Part shown: positions 26,136 through 35,084 of the stretch, in pieces | Layout: every line of letters begins with the position of its first letter | How positions within the stretch are numbered: position 1 is the first letter of the stretch | NCBI GenBank assembly: GCA_016844945.1 | Contig: JAERTJ010000086.1 | Location: 125,818 to 189,817 of the forward strand | Length of the DNA: 64,000 nucleotides | DNA from: Fidelibacterota bacterium | GTDB lineage: Bacteria; Fidelibacterota; UBA8477; JABMPR01 | Reading direction: 5' to 3' | Made by a program: the position numbers and the translations under genes | Notes under the pieces: model-generated | The model's input: the letters and a program-made list of their open reading frames with translations, nothing else | The model's database searches: none | Told to the model about the DNA's origin: nothing

Positions 26136-28432
26136 AACAGTGGTTTATCAATCAGTCTGTAGAAAACCCAAAAAGAAGTATACTTCTTACCGTTCTTATC
26201 ACCCTGTTAATGGGTACAGGGCTCATGCATTTCACTGTAGAAGATGATTTCATGAAGATGCTGCCCCAGGATATCCCTTCCATGGTCACACTAAATGAGT
26301 TGAAGGATGAGTTTGGCAGCACAGACCTCATGTTTCTGGGCTTTGGAATTCGTGGCGACGACGTCTTGACTTCCAAGAATCTGGCTACCCTCTGGGATGT
26401 GGCATACGAATTGGAGGAGATCGAATATGTGGATGAGATCATGTGCATCTCTACCACTGATAAGATGGAAAGTGTGGATGGATTTCTGGAGGTGATGCCC
26501 CTTCAGGAATACCGTGATCTCTCAGCGGAGGAGGTTGCAGCGCTCAGGACTTATCTTGATGAAAACTCAAAAATTAAAACACGGAACATCGGTGAGAAGG
26601 GTGACTACTTCAATGTGATTATTCGACCTAATATTGGTGCGAAAAATGATGTATTGGTGAGTGAGATGGAGGCCATTGCAGATAAATACCTGAGCGACTA
26701 TGATGTCCATTGGGGTGGGCAGGCATATCTTACTGGGGCTCTACCCGTCATGATACGGAATGATGTCATGGGTCTCATGCGGGTCGGTTTAATCGGTATG
26801 TTACTGATCCTTCTGTTCAGTTTCAGGAATGTACCGGCTGTCCTGGGTGTGCTGGCAACCATTATCCTTTCACTTGTGTTTATGCTGGGTTTCAATGGCT
26901 GGATGATGAAACTTACCGGGTCTGATAAATTTATGTTCGGCATCCTGAATACCTCCATGCCCATCATCCTCTTGACTATAGCTAACTCTTACGGGGTTCA
27001 TGTTGTCACTAAATTCTTCAGGAAGATGCGGACCAACAAGGATTCCCGGGCAGCCGTAAGAGACACACTCAGCTCCCTGATTCTGCCAATCTACCTCACT
27101 GCGCTCACAACTGTGGCTGCTTTTCTGTGTATGGTCTTTGCACCTCTGGAACCGCTTTTTGGCTACGGTTTTGTTATCTCATCGGGAATTTTGTGGGCCT
27201 GGATACTCTCTACCATGTTCCTCCCCTCTATTCTGGTACTGAAAAAGTGGAAACCAGATTCAGCTGCTGTCTCACACCCAAGTCATTTCGAAAGATTCGT
27301 CATCGTTTTTGGTGAACAGGTCATCAAACGCCCCAAGACCGTCCTTATAGGCGGTGCCATTGTGATCATGATTGGTATTCTTGGAATATTCAAGCTCAAC
27401 ATTGAAGTAAACATGAAAGCCTTCTTCAAACCGGAAAACCCCATTCGTCAAAGTCTTGAGTTTATGGATAATGAGATGACTGGTACCATGGATCTTCAGC
27501 TGCTTATCAATGCTGATCTCAAATCCCCAGAGACACTCACGAGGATGGCTAGTATTCAGGAATTCATGGAAGCTCATGAATCGGTGACTCTGTCTATCTC
27601 AATCGCAGATGTGATCAAGCAGATGCATCGTATGGTCAATGATGATGATCCAGCCTTTGAAACCATTCCAGATACACGGGATAAAGTGAATAACCTGTTC
27701 ACAATGTACTCCATGTCTGGTGATCCTGAGGATTTCAGTTCCCTGGTCGACTATGATTATGAGAAGGGTCTAGCGACCTCTATGATGAGATCCATATCAA
27801 CATCCGAAATTGTCGTACTGGTTGAGGAGATTGAAGCATTTCTCCAGCAAGACGATTACAAGGATCTGAATATCACCATCACTGGTCTACTTATTGTCTT
27901 CAGGGATCTGGTTGCACTGATCATCCAGAGCTCTTTTATCAGCATTCTCGCTTCCATTCTGATAATTGCCCTTATTGCTGGTTACTTCTTCAAACATTGG
28001 CTCTGGGGTTTGCTAGCCGTTGTGCCTCTCAGCTCAGCCGTAATTCTGAACTTTGGACTCATGGGTATATTTGGCGTAGATTTAAATCATGTTACTGCCC
28101 TCCTGTCAGCCATAATCATCGGTGTCGGTGTAGATTTCGCCATCCATTATATTAGTCAGTTCAGAACCCACCTGAATCGTCACGGACTGGATGGTAAGTT
28201 AAGCACAGAGACAATGCGTGATGTAGGATTCCCTGTAATTCTGGATGCTGCATCCAACATGGCTTTTGGTGCGCTGCTATTCTCAGTGTTTATCCCCATG
28301 ATACATATGGGTGGATTAATGGTGTTCGCCATGGTCTCGACTTCGACTGCGACCCTCACATTGTTGGCGATTTTGTTGGAACTGAATAAAAAACGTCTGG
28401 CCCGTATTGAAGGTATTATGGTCCCTGAATAA
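26132..28432 (+). CDS. MMPL/RND family transporter (second copy)
   Basis: Inner-membrane transporter of 766 residues with the same two-repeat architecture as the gene at 22950, but clearly diverged. N-terminal helix RSILLTVLITLLMGTGLM, periplasmic segment with EDDFMKMLPQDIP, helices from about residue 208 (MGLMRVGLIGMLLILLFSF), and a second repeat starting TVLIGGAIVIMIGILGIF near 405. The acidic motif GVGVDFAIHYISQFR in the C-terminal bundle matches family proton relays. It is coupled to the TetR gene and followed by a LolA-like protein and a barrel, so export of a lipid or hydrophobic molecule across the envelope is likely. Confidence 0.83.
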   Translation: MKQWFINQSVENPKRSILLTVLITLLMGTGLMHFTVEDDFMKMLPQDIPSMVTLNELKDEFGSTDLMFLGFGIRGDDVLTSKNLATLWDVAYELEEIEYVDEIMCISTTDKMESVDGFLEVMPLQEYRDLSAEEVAALRTYLDENSKIKTRNIGEKGDYFNVIIRPNIGAKNDVLVSEMEAIADKYLSDYDVHWGGQAYLTGALPVMIRNDVMGLMRVGLIGMLLILLFSFRNVPAVLGVLATIILSLVFMLGFNGWMMKLTGSDKFMFGILNTSMPIILLTIANSYGVHVVTKFFRKMRTNKDSRAAVRDTLSSLILPIYLTALTTVAAFLCMVFAPLEPLFGYGFVISSGILWAWILSTMFLPSILVLKKWKPDSAAVSHPSHFERFVIVFGEQVIKRPKTVLIGGAIVIMIGILGIFKLNIEVNMKAFFKPENPIRQSLEFMDNEMTGTMDLQLLINADLKSPETLTRMASIQEFMEAHESVTLSISIADVIKQMHRMVNDDDPAFETIPDTRDKVNNLFTMYSMSGDPEDFSSLVDYDYEKGLATSMMRSISTSEIVVLVEEIEAFLQQDDYKDLNITITGLLIVFRDLVALIIQSSFISILASILIIALIAGYFFKHWLWGLLAVVPLSSAVILNFGLMGIFGVDLNHVTALLSAIIIGVGVDFAIHYISQFRTHLNRHGLDGKLSTETMRDVGFPVILDAASNMAFGALLFSVFIPMIHMGGLMVFAMVSTSTATLTLLAILLELNKKRLARIEGIMVPE

Positions 28433-28459
28433 ATAATTAATCAACAGAAGGATTATGAT

Positions 28460-29224
28460 ATGAAATTAACAACAAGAACACTCCTGTATGGGCTGTTATT
28501 CATTCTCCCATTGAGCATTTTTGCTGAAACAGGCTATGAGCTAGCCAAAGCCATGGAAGATAAAGCTGCACCAAAAGATATGAAATCCAACATGACCATG
28601 GTGCTGACGAACAAGAAAGGAAAAACCAGGGAATCGACCATTCGATCCATTTCTGCAGATGATAACCGGAAACAGATTATCTGGTTTCTGGCTCCAGCAG
28701 ATGATAAAGGTGTCGCTTTTCTAAAGATTGAGCACCTGGATAAGGATGATGAGATGCGACTCTGGCTCCCGGCCTTCAAGAAAGTTCGCCGCATATCTTC
28801 AAAGAAAAAGGCTGATTCGTTTATGGGCTCAGATCTGAGCTATGAGGATATGACATCGAGAGAACTGGATGAATACACCTATGAAATCCTGGGCGAGAAA
28901 ACCATCGATGGTGTAGCCTGTCACATTCTGCAGAGCACACCTAAGCCTGGTGTAACTAGAACCTATAAACGCTTTGTTACCTATGTTAGCAAGGCGGATC
29001 TGGTTGCCATTCTGGATGAAGCTTATGATACACGTGACAAACTGTTAAAGCGACGCGTCATGAAATACCAAAAGAGTAAATCTTATGATCTTCCCACCGA
29101 AATCTATGTGGAAAACGTACAGAAGAAGACCAACACAAGACTGACTTTCAGTAGTCAAGAAGTAGACACGGGTGTAAAAGCAGATCTCTTCCAGGAAAAG
29201 AACCTAAAACGAATGCCCAAATAA
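28460..29224 (+). CDS. LolA-like outer-membrane lipoprotein-sorting family protein
   Basis: Periplasmic protein of 254 residues with a signal peptide (cleaved near IFAETG, residue 22). The family pattern is visible: MTMVLTNKKGKTRESTIRSI, KQIIWFLAPADDKGVAFLKIE, the short motif MRLWLPAFKKVRRI near residue 97-110, and SFMGSDLSYEDMTSR near 120-133. The unclosed-barrel fold carries acyl chains in LolA and relatives; this subfamily is regularly encoded beside MMPL exporters. AGAAGGA precedes the ATG. It would hand the exported lipid to the outer membrane. Confidence 0.8.
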   Translation: MKLTTRTLLYGLLFILPLSIFAETGYELAKAMEDKAAPKDMKSNMTMVLTNKKGKTRESTIRSISADDNRKQIIWFLAPADDKGVAFLKIEHLDKDDEMRLWLPAFKKVRRISSKKKADSFMGSDLSYEDMTSRELDEYTYEILGEKTIDGVACHILQSTPKPGVTRTYKRFVTYVSKADLVAILDEAYDTRDKLLKRRVMKYQKSKSYDLPTEIYVENVQKKTNTRLTFSSQEVDTGVKADLFQEKNLKRMPK

Positions 29225-29256
29225 GTCAGATGTATCTAGTGGAAAAGGATTTCAGC

Positions 29257-30633
29257 ATGAACAAGATATTCTCACTCATACTGCCCTTCATCATATTGCT
29301 TCCTCTTGGTCTGAGTGGTCAGATCAATCTCTCAGGGGAGGTTACGCCTGGTGCCATGCTACGGATTAGTGATGGTTCCCTCATCGATTTGCCATTCAGG
29401 GTTGGAACCCTTTCGGCAGGATATGCGTTTGGTGATTTTGAGCTCAACACCACAACCTCCATTGAGTCCCGCTGGATAGATCCTGAATTCTCCGAGGATA
29501 TGCTTCAGTTCAGAGAGGCTTATCTCATGTGGTATCCTGCTTTCGGTGAAGTCAAACTGGGAAAAATGATACACGCCTGGGGCGCTGCCGATGCCAACAA
29601 CCCAACTGATAACCTATCACCCTACGATTATTACTATATGTTTCTTGCTGGCACAGATAGAAAACTCGGAACTTTTAGTATAGTTGGAAAAGCTTACTTC
29701 GGTGATGTTCAGCTTGAGGTCATCGCTATCCCTGAGTTTGAATCCAACCGTCTTCCTCTGGATGAGCCAGATTTCCCCATCCAGCTTCCAGTTCCTCCAG
29801 GTGCTCGTTATTGGATGCCTGAAAATGAATTTGAAATTGGTGCCAGAATTCAATATGCCCTGGGGATTGGAGACATTTCTGCTTCTTACTTTAGGGGTCA
29901 TGACCGATCTTTTTCACCGGCTGGTATGCTAGTTAATGTTTCACCCGTTTTCGTGGGGGAGGAGCCAAGCTTTACACACCAGCTAACCTACAGAAAGACA
30001 GATGTAATCGGTCTCGATGCCGTTTTATTTCCAGGTAATTGGACATTACGCGGAGAGTTCGCCTACTTCCTATCCAAAACACCTGAGATTGATTTTGATA
30101 TGTCGAGGATCACTTATGATGCAAAATATTTACAGTCTGTGATTCAGGCAGAATATTCCTTTTCAAATAATGTGCAGCTCATGGGGCAGTACATCAACAC
30201 GAACTATATCTCCACTGAATCTGACTTGATACCTGGAAGTGGAATGATCACTGCTCAAACTACTTTGCAGGATCCAAACAGTCCCTTACCGGATTCAATC
30301 CGGATTCCAATGTTGGCTCAGCTTGGTAGTTTTGGTGTACCAGAATTTTCAGCAGGGATGGGAACACCTTTTGGTCTGATTTCTGATCAGGTCGTGGTGC
30401 TATCTACCATGGTGACAACACTGGATAATGATCTGGAACTAGGTGCCATGTTCATGATCAATTTGGCTGAAACAGGATACATGACGAACCTGAATTCAAG
30501 CTATACCCTATGGGAAGGTTTAAATTTGGATGCCACCCTCTCCTATTTCATAGGTGGAGATGAAGAAGATAACAAATTCAAGCAGCTCGAAGATTTCTCC
30601 AACCTAAATTTAGGACTCACGGTGAACTTTTAA
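29257..30633 (+). CDS. DUF1302-like outer-membrane beta-barrel protein
   Basis: Secreted barrel of about 458 residues from ATG 29257, with AAGGA 8 nt upstream; an earlier in-frame start at 29230 has none. A signal peptide (FSLILPFIILLPLGLSGQ) is followed by alternating strands and the typical barrel end LNLGLTVNF. The segment FREAYLMWYPAFGEVKLGKMIHAWG near residues 85-110 resembles DUF1302-type proteins, which accompany MMPL and LolA-like genes. It is the outer-membrane partner of the operon. Function beyond that is unknown. Confidence 0.7.
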   Translation: MNKIFSLILPFIILLPLGLSGQINLSGEVTPGAMLRISDGSLIDLPFRVGTLSAGYAFGDFELNTTTSIESRWIDPEFSEDMLQFREAYLMWYPAFGEVKLGKMIHAWGAADANNPTDNLSPYDYYYMFLAGTDRKLGTFSIVGKAYFGDVQLEVIAIPEFESNRLPLDEPDFPIQLPVPPGARYWMPENEFEIGARIQYALGIGDISASYFRGHDRSFSPAGMLVNVSPVFVGEEPSFTHQLTYRKTDVIGLDAVLFPGNWTLRGEFAYFLSKTPEIDFDMSRITYDAKYLQSVIQAEYSFSNNVQLMGQYINTNYISTESDLIPGSGMITAQTTLQDPNSPLPDSIRIPMLAQLGSFGVPEFSAGMGTPFGLISDQVVVLSTMVTTLDNDLELGAMFMINLAETGYMTNLNSSYTLWEGLNLDATLSYFIGGDEEDNKFKQLEDFSNLNLGLTVNF

Positions 30634-30648
30634 TTATATTTAGCCACG

Positions 30649-31563
30649 ATGAATCGTTTTGATAAAAAGTACAACCGAATTGCTCGTGGGATTTCACCCA
30701 TTGATCTCACCAGCAATTTTTCGCAAGAAGACCTGAGCTGGGACGATTTTTTTACAGATCGCTCCAGCTCAAACACGACTCAACTTTTTCTAGGTAAATA
30801 TTCGAAGGATGGAATCAAATTCATCATGGATCGCTTTGGTCTGGCAAGACAGGCCAGGCATCTGGGAATCAGGCACCCTTCAGTAGAAATTGACACAACG
30901 GATCCATACCGACATCGACTTATCATCTATAACGGTCGAGAGCGGGATAGAGACCACATTATTATGGAATTTGTCGCGAGGTATCAACATCTCACACCAA
31001 AAGATATTGATGTTGAAAATGAATATACAAATCAGCTCAAAGTTTTAATGGTTGAGTGGTTACTACTCCAGAATCCCAAATCGAAATTCACCCATCGAAG
31101 ACCCAGGTTACCCGGTCAGATTCATCCAGGATTAGGATTGGGCGATCAACTTTTTGCACTTTTTACCATCATGGGACGACACTTAAAAGTAGATGGGATT
31201 ATTAATGTGCCAGAGTACTATCATACCGGGCTCTTATTTAGCAAACGGTTTGTGTTTTTGAGTCCTTTTGTACAGGCTCAAGTACTTCAGGTCGCGCAAG
31301 ATTTGTGGAAAAAATACAGGTTGGCTGTCATTGCCTGGGCAAGTGCTACAGGCAGCATCAAAAACCAGGAAACTGGAGAAATCCTTTCCTGGCAACCCCG
31401 CCGTCAGATTATTCCAATTCGGAGCCAACTCAGGCAATACTTCAAATCCGAGGATTATGTGGCAATTGCAGGTGGGTTAAGTGATAAAAAGATTTATACC
31501 CTGGATGAGCCAAGGTTGCGTGAGGCGCTATCCAAGATGGATGAGCCACCCTTCCAGTTTTAG
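30649..31563 (+). CDS. Unrecognised conserved-looking protein in MMPL operon
   Basis: Soluble protein of 304 residues that I do not recognise. No signal peptide or membrane helix. It is rich in Arg, His and aromatic residues. The most motif-like part is RRPRLPGQIHPGLGLGDQLF near residues 151-170, followed by IINVPEYYHTGLLFSKRFVFLS. Two possible short active-site-like motifs are HPGLGLG and PEYYHTG. It starts 15 bp after the barrel gene, with no terminator between them, so it is probably the last member of the TetR-MMPL-LolA-barrel operon. The composition does not suggest recent transfer. Confidence 0.55.
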   Translation: MNRFDKKYNRIARGISPIDLTSNFSQEDLSWDDFFTDRSSSNTTQLFLGKYSKDGIKFIMDRFGLARQARHLGIRHPSVEIDTTDPYRHRLIIYNGRERDRDHIIMEFVARYQHLTPKDIDVENEYTNQLKVLMVEWLLLQNPKSKFTHRRPRLPGQIHPGLGLGDQLFALFTIMGRHLKVDGIINVPEYYHTGLLFSKRFVFLSPFVQAQVLQVAQDLWKKYRLAVIAWASATGSIKNQETGEILSWQPRRQIIPIRSQLRQYFKSEDYVAIAGGLSDKKIYTLDEPRLREALSKMDEPPFQF

Positions 31564-31578
31564 TTTGTGTTGTTAATA

Positions 31579-31614
31579 AATCTTCTGATTAAGGCAATTT
31601 TACGACAGAAGATT
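31579..31614 (-). terminator. Candidate terminator for the tatT-like operon
   Basis: AATCTTCTG (31579-31587) and CAGAAGATT (31606-31614) form a perfect 9-bp stem with an 18-nt loop. Read on the minus strand it is followed by TTATTAAC. It overlaps the last codons of the 58-residue gene and lies in the 25-bp gap between convergent genes. Confidence 0.45.
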
Positions 31615-31765
31615 CCCAACTAGTTTTCTCGATTTCTGAATTTCCCCGCGTGACATTAGCCGGTAAAAACCTTACCAGTACGATAGATGCCACAAGCACC
31701 AAAAGGGTCAGAAGAACCTGTGTTGATGCAGTTTTTTTCTGTTTTTCCACCCGAAACGACTTCAT
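31589..31765 (-). CDS. Small single-pass membrane protein (58 residues)
   Basis: I translated this by hand: it starts MKSFRVEKQKKTASTQ, has one hydrophobic helix (VLLTLLVLVASIVLVRFL, residues 17-34) and ends ESSVVKLP. Positive charges before the helix predict an in-out orientation with a 24-residue periplasmic tail. Its ATG overlaps the stop of the TatT-like gene by 4 nt (ATGA), which supports real, coupled translation. No family recognised. Confidence 0.55.
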   Translation of the reverse strand: MKSFRVEKQKKTASTQVLLTLLVLVASIVLVRFLPANVTRGNSEIEKTSWESSVVKLP

Positions 31766-32622
31766 AGATTAAACCAGTTTTCCTTTTCAGCTTTGATCAT
31801 TAATCTTTCAGCTAGTTCCTTTTCAGCCATGTTCTCAGGATAATAACTAAGGGACTGATTGGGAGTTGCGGTGACGACTTTAGTTAAGAGTTCGTAAAAT
31901 AAATTTTTATCTTTTGCCAGTGGACAATAGTACTGGGCCATTAAGGTATAATTGCCCAGGTATTCTGGTGAAAGGGATATAGCTTTTTCAAAGGACAGGC
32001 GAATAGCTTCTAGATCAGTTTGGGATTGAGGGTCCCGAGCAAGGAGGGCTCCTTTATATCTAAAATATGCCCCATGGTAATAGGATGAGTCTAAATCATG
32101 AATGTGTTCCAGGGTTGTCCAGATCAATTCACGTTTGCCCAGCCGTACCAGTGTTCCTTTAGTGCTGAGCCACTGCCCATGATTGGCCATTCCCCAATAG
32201 AGAGCATCCACGGAGTTGAGATCTAAACCACGGACTGCCATTGATTCCTCACCTGTTGAGAATAACAGATTTCTATAATCGCTATTTTGTTTCAGGATAG
32301 TCTGGCTGGTCTCATACCCTAGCATAAACAGGCTATCTCTAACCTGGGATGAGTGGTGTAGATATTGTGCACAATAATAGTAGGCCTTTGAAAGTTTAGC
32401 CCAGATTTCCAGCGACGAGGAATCAGATTCAGCGAGTTGCTTGTAAGCCATTAAGGAACTTTTGGCATTTAGAGTATCTGCCCTCAGCTCCCAAAGGCTA
32501 TCTGCTGTGTTTAGTGTAACCGCTTCAGAGAGTGTTGGTGTATCAGGTGTTATGGGGATATTGCTAGAAGTACACGCAAGGAATATTGCAGTAATACTGA
32601 TAAATATTAGACGTTGCACCAC
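31762..32622 (-). CDS. TatT-like TPR lipoprotein (TRAP transporter T-component family)
   Basis: Lipoprotein of 286 residues with a lipobox ending at C17 (AIFLACTSS). The helical repeat region resembles the TatT family: AVRGLDLNSVDALYWGMANHG near residues 129-149, then LDSSYYHGAYFRYKGALLA, then FEKAISLSPEYLGNYTLMAQYYC, with the recurring A-L-Y-W and F-x-x-A patterns. TatT partners with a solute-binding TRAP P-component in other bacteria; no DctP, DctQ or DctM gene is in this window. The gene is preceded by 185 bp of non-coding sequence with no clear feature other than a small hairpin near 32769-32784. Confidence 0.68.
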   Translation of the reverse strand: MVQRLIFISITAIFLACTSSNIPITPDTPTLSEAVTLNTADSLWELRADTLNAKSSLMAYKQLAESDSSSLEIWAKLSKAYYYCAQYLHHSSQVRDSLFMLGYETSQTILKQNSDYRNLLFSTGEESMAVRGLDLNSVDALYWGMANHGQWLSTKGTLVRLGKRELIWTTLEHIHDLDSSYYHGAYFRYKGALLARDPQSQTDLEAIRLSFEKAISLSPEYLGNYTLMAQYYCPLAKDKNLFYELLTKVVTATPNQSLSYYPENMAEKELAERLMIKAEKENWFNL

Positions 32623-32807
32623 TTTTGTGACTTCCCTTTATGAGTAATTATACTCTCATCCTCAAAAACGGCCAAATATAGCTTCCATGAATTCGGTATT
32701 ACAAATGTTGTTTCACGCAAATATAAATCATTCAGGGATAAAATACCATACGATCCACGGGGAGAATGTTCTGGGAACCCAGAAAAACTGAGTGAAGGAC
32801 TTTATCC

Positions 32808-35066
32808 TTATTCGCCAACTATTATTTTTTCAATGAGTTGAATAAGATCCCTGATATCAATTTCAGAATCACCATTCAGGTCAGATATCTCATGAGTTTC
32901 AGCATCGAGTTCAGTATTGTCTAAAATGTTTTCCAGGAGTATAACTGCATCGGCAATATTGACTTGACCATCCCGATTAAGATCACCACTATGAAAGCCA
33001 ATTCCCCAGCCAAGCACACTGAGGTTATCGATGCTCATACCCTCACCTTCAAAATAATTATCGCTCATAAGCCGAAACCCCACTAGGACTGAGGGTGATC
33101 CTGAAAACTGAGTCAGGGAAACTTCCTCGTGAATCCAGGTCTGAGTTCCATGATATCCTGGTTCTCCAAAAGGCTGAACGGTGCTTCCATTCCCCAGGAC
33201 TGTGTGTAGTCCCGGAAGGGGTACCCAGGTCACCCCCTCATCATCAGAAGCCAATACCTGACAGAAATCATAATAGATTTCAATATCCCAACTTGCATCA
33301 AACACCAATTTTGGTGTCGAATACCCTCTAAGGTCTATGGGATCATTCAACGTAACCATTGATGTATTTAGAGGTGGGTAATCACCGAAGGGAGAGTCGG
33401 TCATAGCCAGGGTTCCTCCAAAGGCTGATGTTGTGGTCCCCCACTCATCTGAATTCCATAACTCTAACCCGGCTTCAAAATCATCTAAAAATAGTGTGTC
33501 CGCTATTCCCACATTCCAGAAAAAGGTATCCGACTGAATGATGTAGTTACCTTTTTCAATTGAAAGAACTAACTGAGCCAGCGCCCCTGAGGGAGCGGTA
33601 ATTTCAAAGGTTAGATCATCTATTACAGGATTGAGGCTGGTTTGGGGAGCCAACCCACTTAAATCAAAACTGGTCACAGAGGGAATAAGACTGCTATCCG
33701 GTGAGCTCAAGTAGAGGGTTGTATTTAGTGTTTCAAAACCTAAACCTTTATTCCTTACCACCAGGTCTCCAGTAAGTACATCACCCTCCTCTGGAATATC
33801 TGGTATGTTTAACTCAAAGGTTTCTATCTGGATCCACCCTCCAGCACAACCAGCCAGGTGAGTATTCATACTCATATTGCTTTGCGCCAACTCGAATATC
33901 ACATCAGAGCTGGGCCAAAAGCCGCCTTGAGCCCAGGCACCTACTTCAGGGGTAAAATTGATGATACCCAATTCACCGAACATATAGTCAACCGCATCAC
34001 CATTCACCAGATAACCCACGGTTTCAGCACCCGTTCCAAATAGATAGTTATTATCTAGCACCAGATCCTGACCCATCTCACTATAAATTTCAGCATCTGG
34101 AGTTGGGAGTTCCTGAGTTGGATTGTAGCCATAGGGTCTGATCAGCAGATTACCATAGCTGTGATAATTGAAAACCGTTTGAAAATCATTTGAGAGGACA
34201 AAGTCTCTCAATGCCTGTGTCTCAGGTTCAGAGAAGGAAGATTCACCGCGATAGGTGACAGAACAAGAATCTGGACTGGATCCCGTATCATCATATCCCC
34301 AATGGAACCCCCAGTTGCGATTGAGGTCCACACCGGGAGAACTTGAACATCCCGGACGTCGATTCTTACGGTGCAGGCCACCCCCCTCTGGATAGGTGAG
34401 TTCATTATAAGCATAACCATCAGGGTTGACGACCGGGATAAACCAGATTTCCCTTTCATCAACCAGGTAGCTAATGACCGGGTCTGTCCCATAGTTTTCG
34501 GCTAACTCCATTGCAAAATACATCAGTGTCATCATGGCAGCGGGTTCCCGTGCATGGATAAGTGAGTTATAGAGAACCTCTGGCTCAGCTTCATCAATGT
34601 CAGGGTTGTCAGAAATTTTAAATGCCCAGATATCCCGCCCTTCATAGCTCTCACCAATACTTGTTTTGGCTGAGACAATGTGTGGGAATTCAACATGAAG
34701 TGTATCCATGGTGGCGATAATTTCATCCAGGGTTAAATAGCCACCCATGCTCCCGAATTCCAAATCTCTTACCGCGCCCTGGCTAAGATGTGTAGCATAA
34801 TGAGCGCTCATATCCAGGATGATATCCTCTGGTGTGTACCCTCGATCCATAAGAACTTCTTTTTCGCTCTGGGCGACGATAGCATCAATATACACACCAC
34901 GCCTGATGTTCATGGCTTCAGGATCGAGCCCCAATACTTGAAGTTCTTGTAGTGTAACATCCGTATTCCCAGTCCAGATGCGTATCTGATCATATTGCTC
35001 AAGACCCAGAGCAACCTGACATCCCAGGATCCAGATGAGTATCAATGTTATCATACATCGTTGCAT
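32808..35066 (-). CDS. Secreted M14 zinc carboxypeptidase with C-terminal dockerin-like repeats
   Basis: Exported peptidase of 752 residues. Signal peptide about residues 1-21. The M14 domain covers about 105-400: zinc ligands H171 and E174 (HAREPAA) and H302 (NYHSYG), substrate-binding VDLNRNWG near 247-254, and catalytic E374 (FTPEVG). Beta-sandwich regions follow, including a probable carbohydrate-type jelly roll. The last 60 residues contain two dockerin-like calcium loops (DLNRDGQVNIADA and DLNGDSEIDIRDL). No cohesin gene is seen. It lies 18 bp after the M1 peptidase gene, so the pair likely degrades extracellular peptides. Confidence 0.88.
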   Translation of the reverse strand: MQRCMITLILIWILGCQVALGLEQYDQIRIWTGNTDVTLQELQVLGLDPEAMNIRRGVYIDAIVAQSEKEVLMDRGYTPEDIILDMSAHYATHLSQGAVRDLEFGSMGGYLTLDEIIATMDTLHVEFPHIVSAKTSIGESYEGRDIWAFKISDNPDIDEAEPEVLYNSLIHAREPAAMMTLMYFAMELAENYGTDPVISYLVDEREIWFIPVVNPDGYAYNELTYPEGGGLHRKNRRPGCSSSPGVDLNRNWGFHWGYDDTGSSPDSCSVTYRGESSFSEPETQALRDFVLSNDFQTVFNYHSYGNLLIRPYGYNPTQELPTPDAEIYSEMGQDLVLDNNYLFGTGAETVGYLVNGDAVDYMFGELGIINFTPEVGAWAQGGFWPSSDVIFELAQSNMSMNTHLAGCAGGWIQIETFELNIPDIPEEGDVLTGDLVVRNKGLGFETLNTTLYLSSPDSSLIPSVTSFDLSGLAPQTSLNPVIDDLTFEITAPSGALAQLVLSIEKGNYIIQSDTFFWNVGIADTLFLDDFEAGLELWNSDEWGTTTSAFGGTLAMTDSPFGDYPPLNTSMVTLNDPIDLRGYSTPKLVFDASWDIEIYYDFCQVLASDDEGVTWVPLPGLHTVLGNGSTVQPFGEPGYHGTQTWIHEEVSLTQFSGSPSVLVGFRLMSDNYFEGEGMSIDNLSVLGWGIGFHSGDLNRDGQVNIADAVILLENILDNTELDAETHEISDLNGDSEIDIRDLIQLIEKIIVGE

Positions 35067-35084
35067 ATTTATCCCATCAAATCC

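Noticed and set aside
32709..32717. TGTTTCACG, a possible left half of a parS site
   Set aside because: The right half (CAAATAT) does not match GTGAAACA. Another half GTGAAACA near 10912 also lacks its partner. No full parS in the window.
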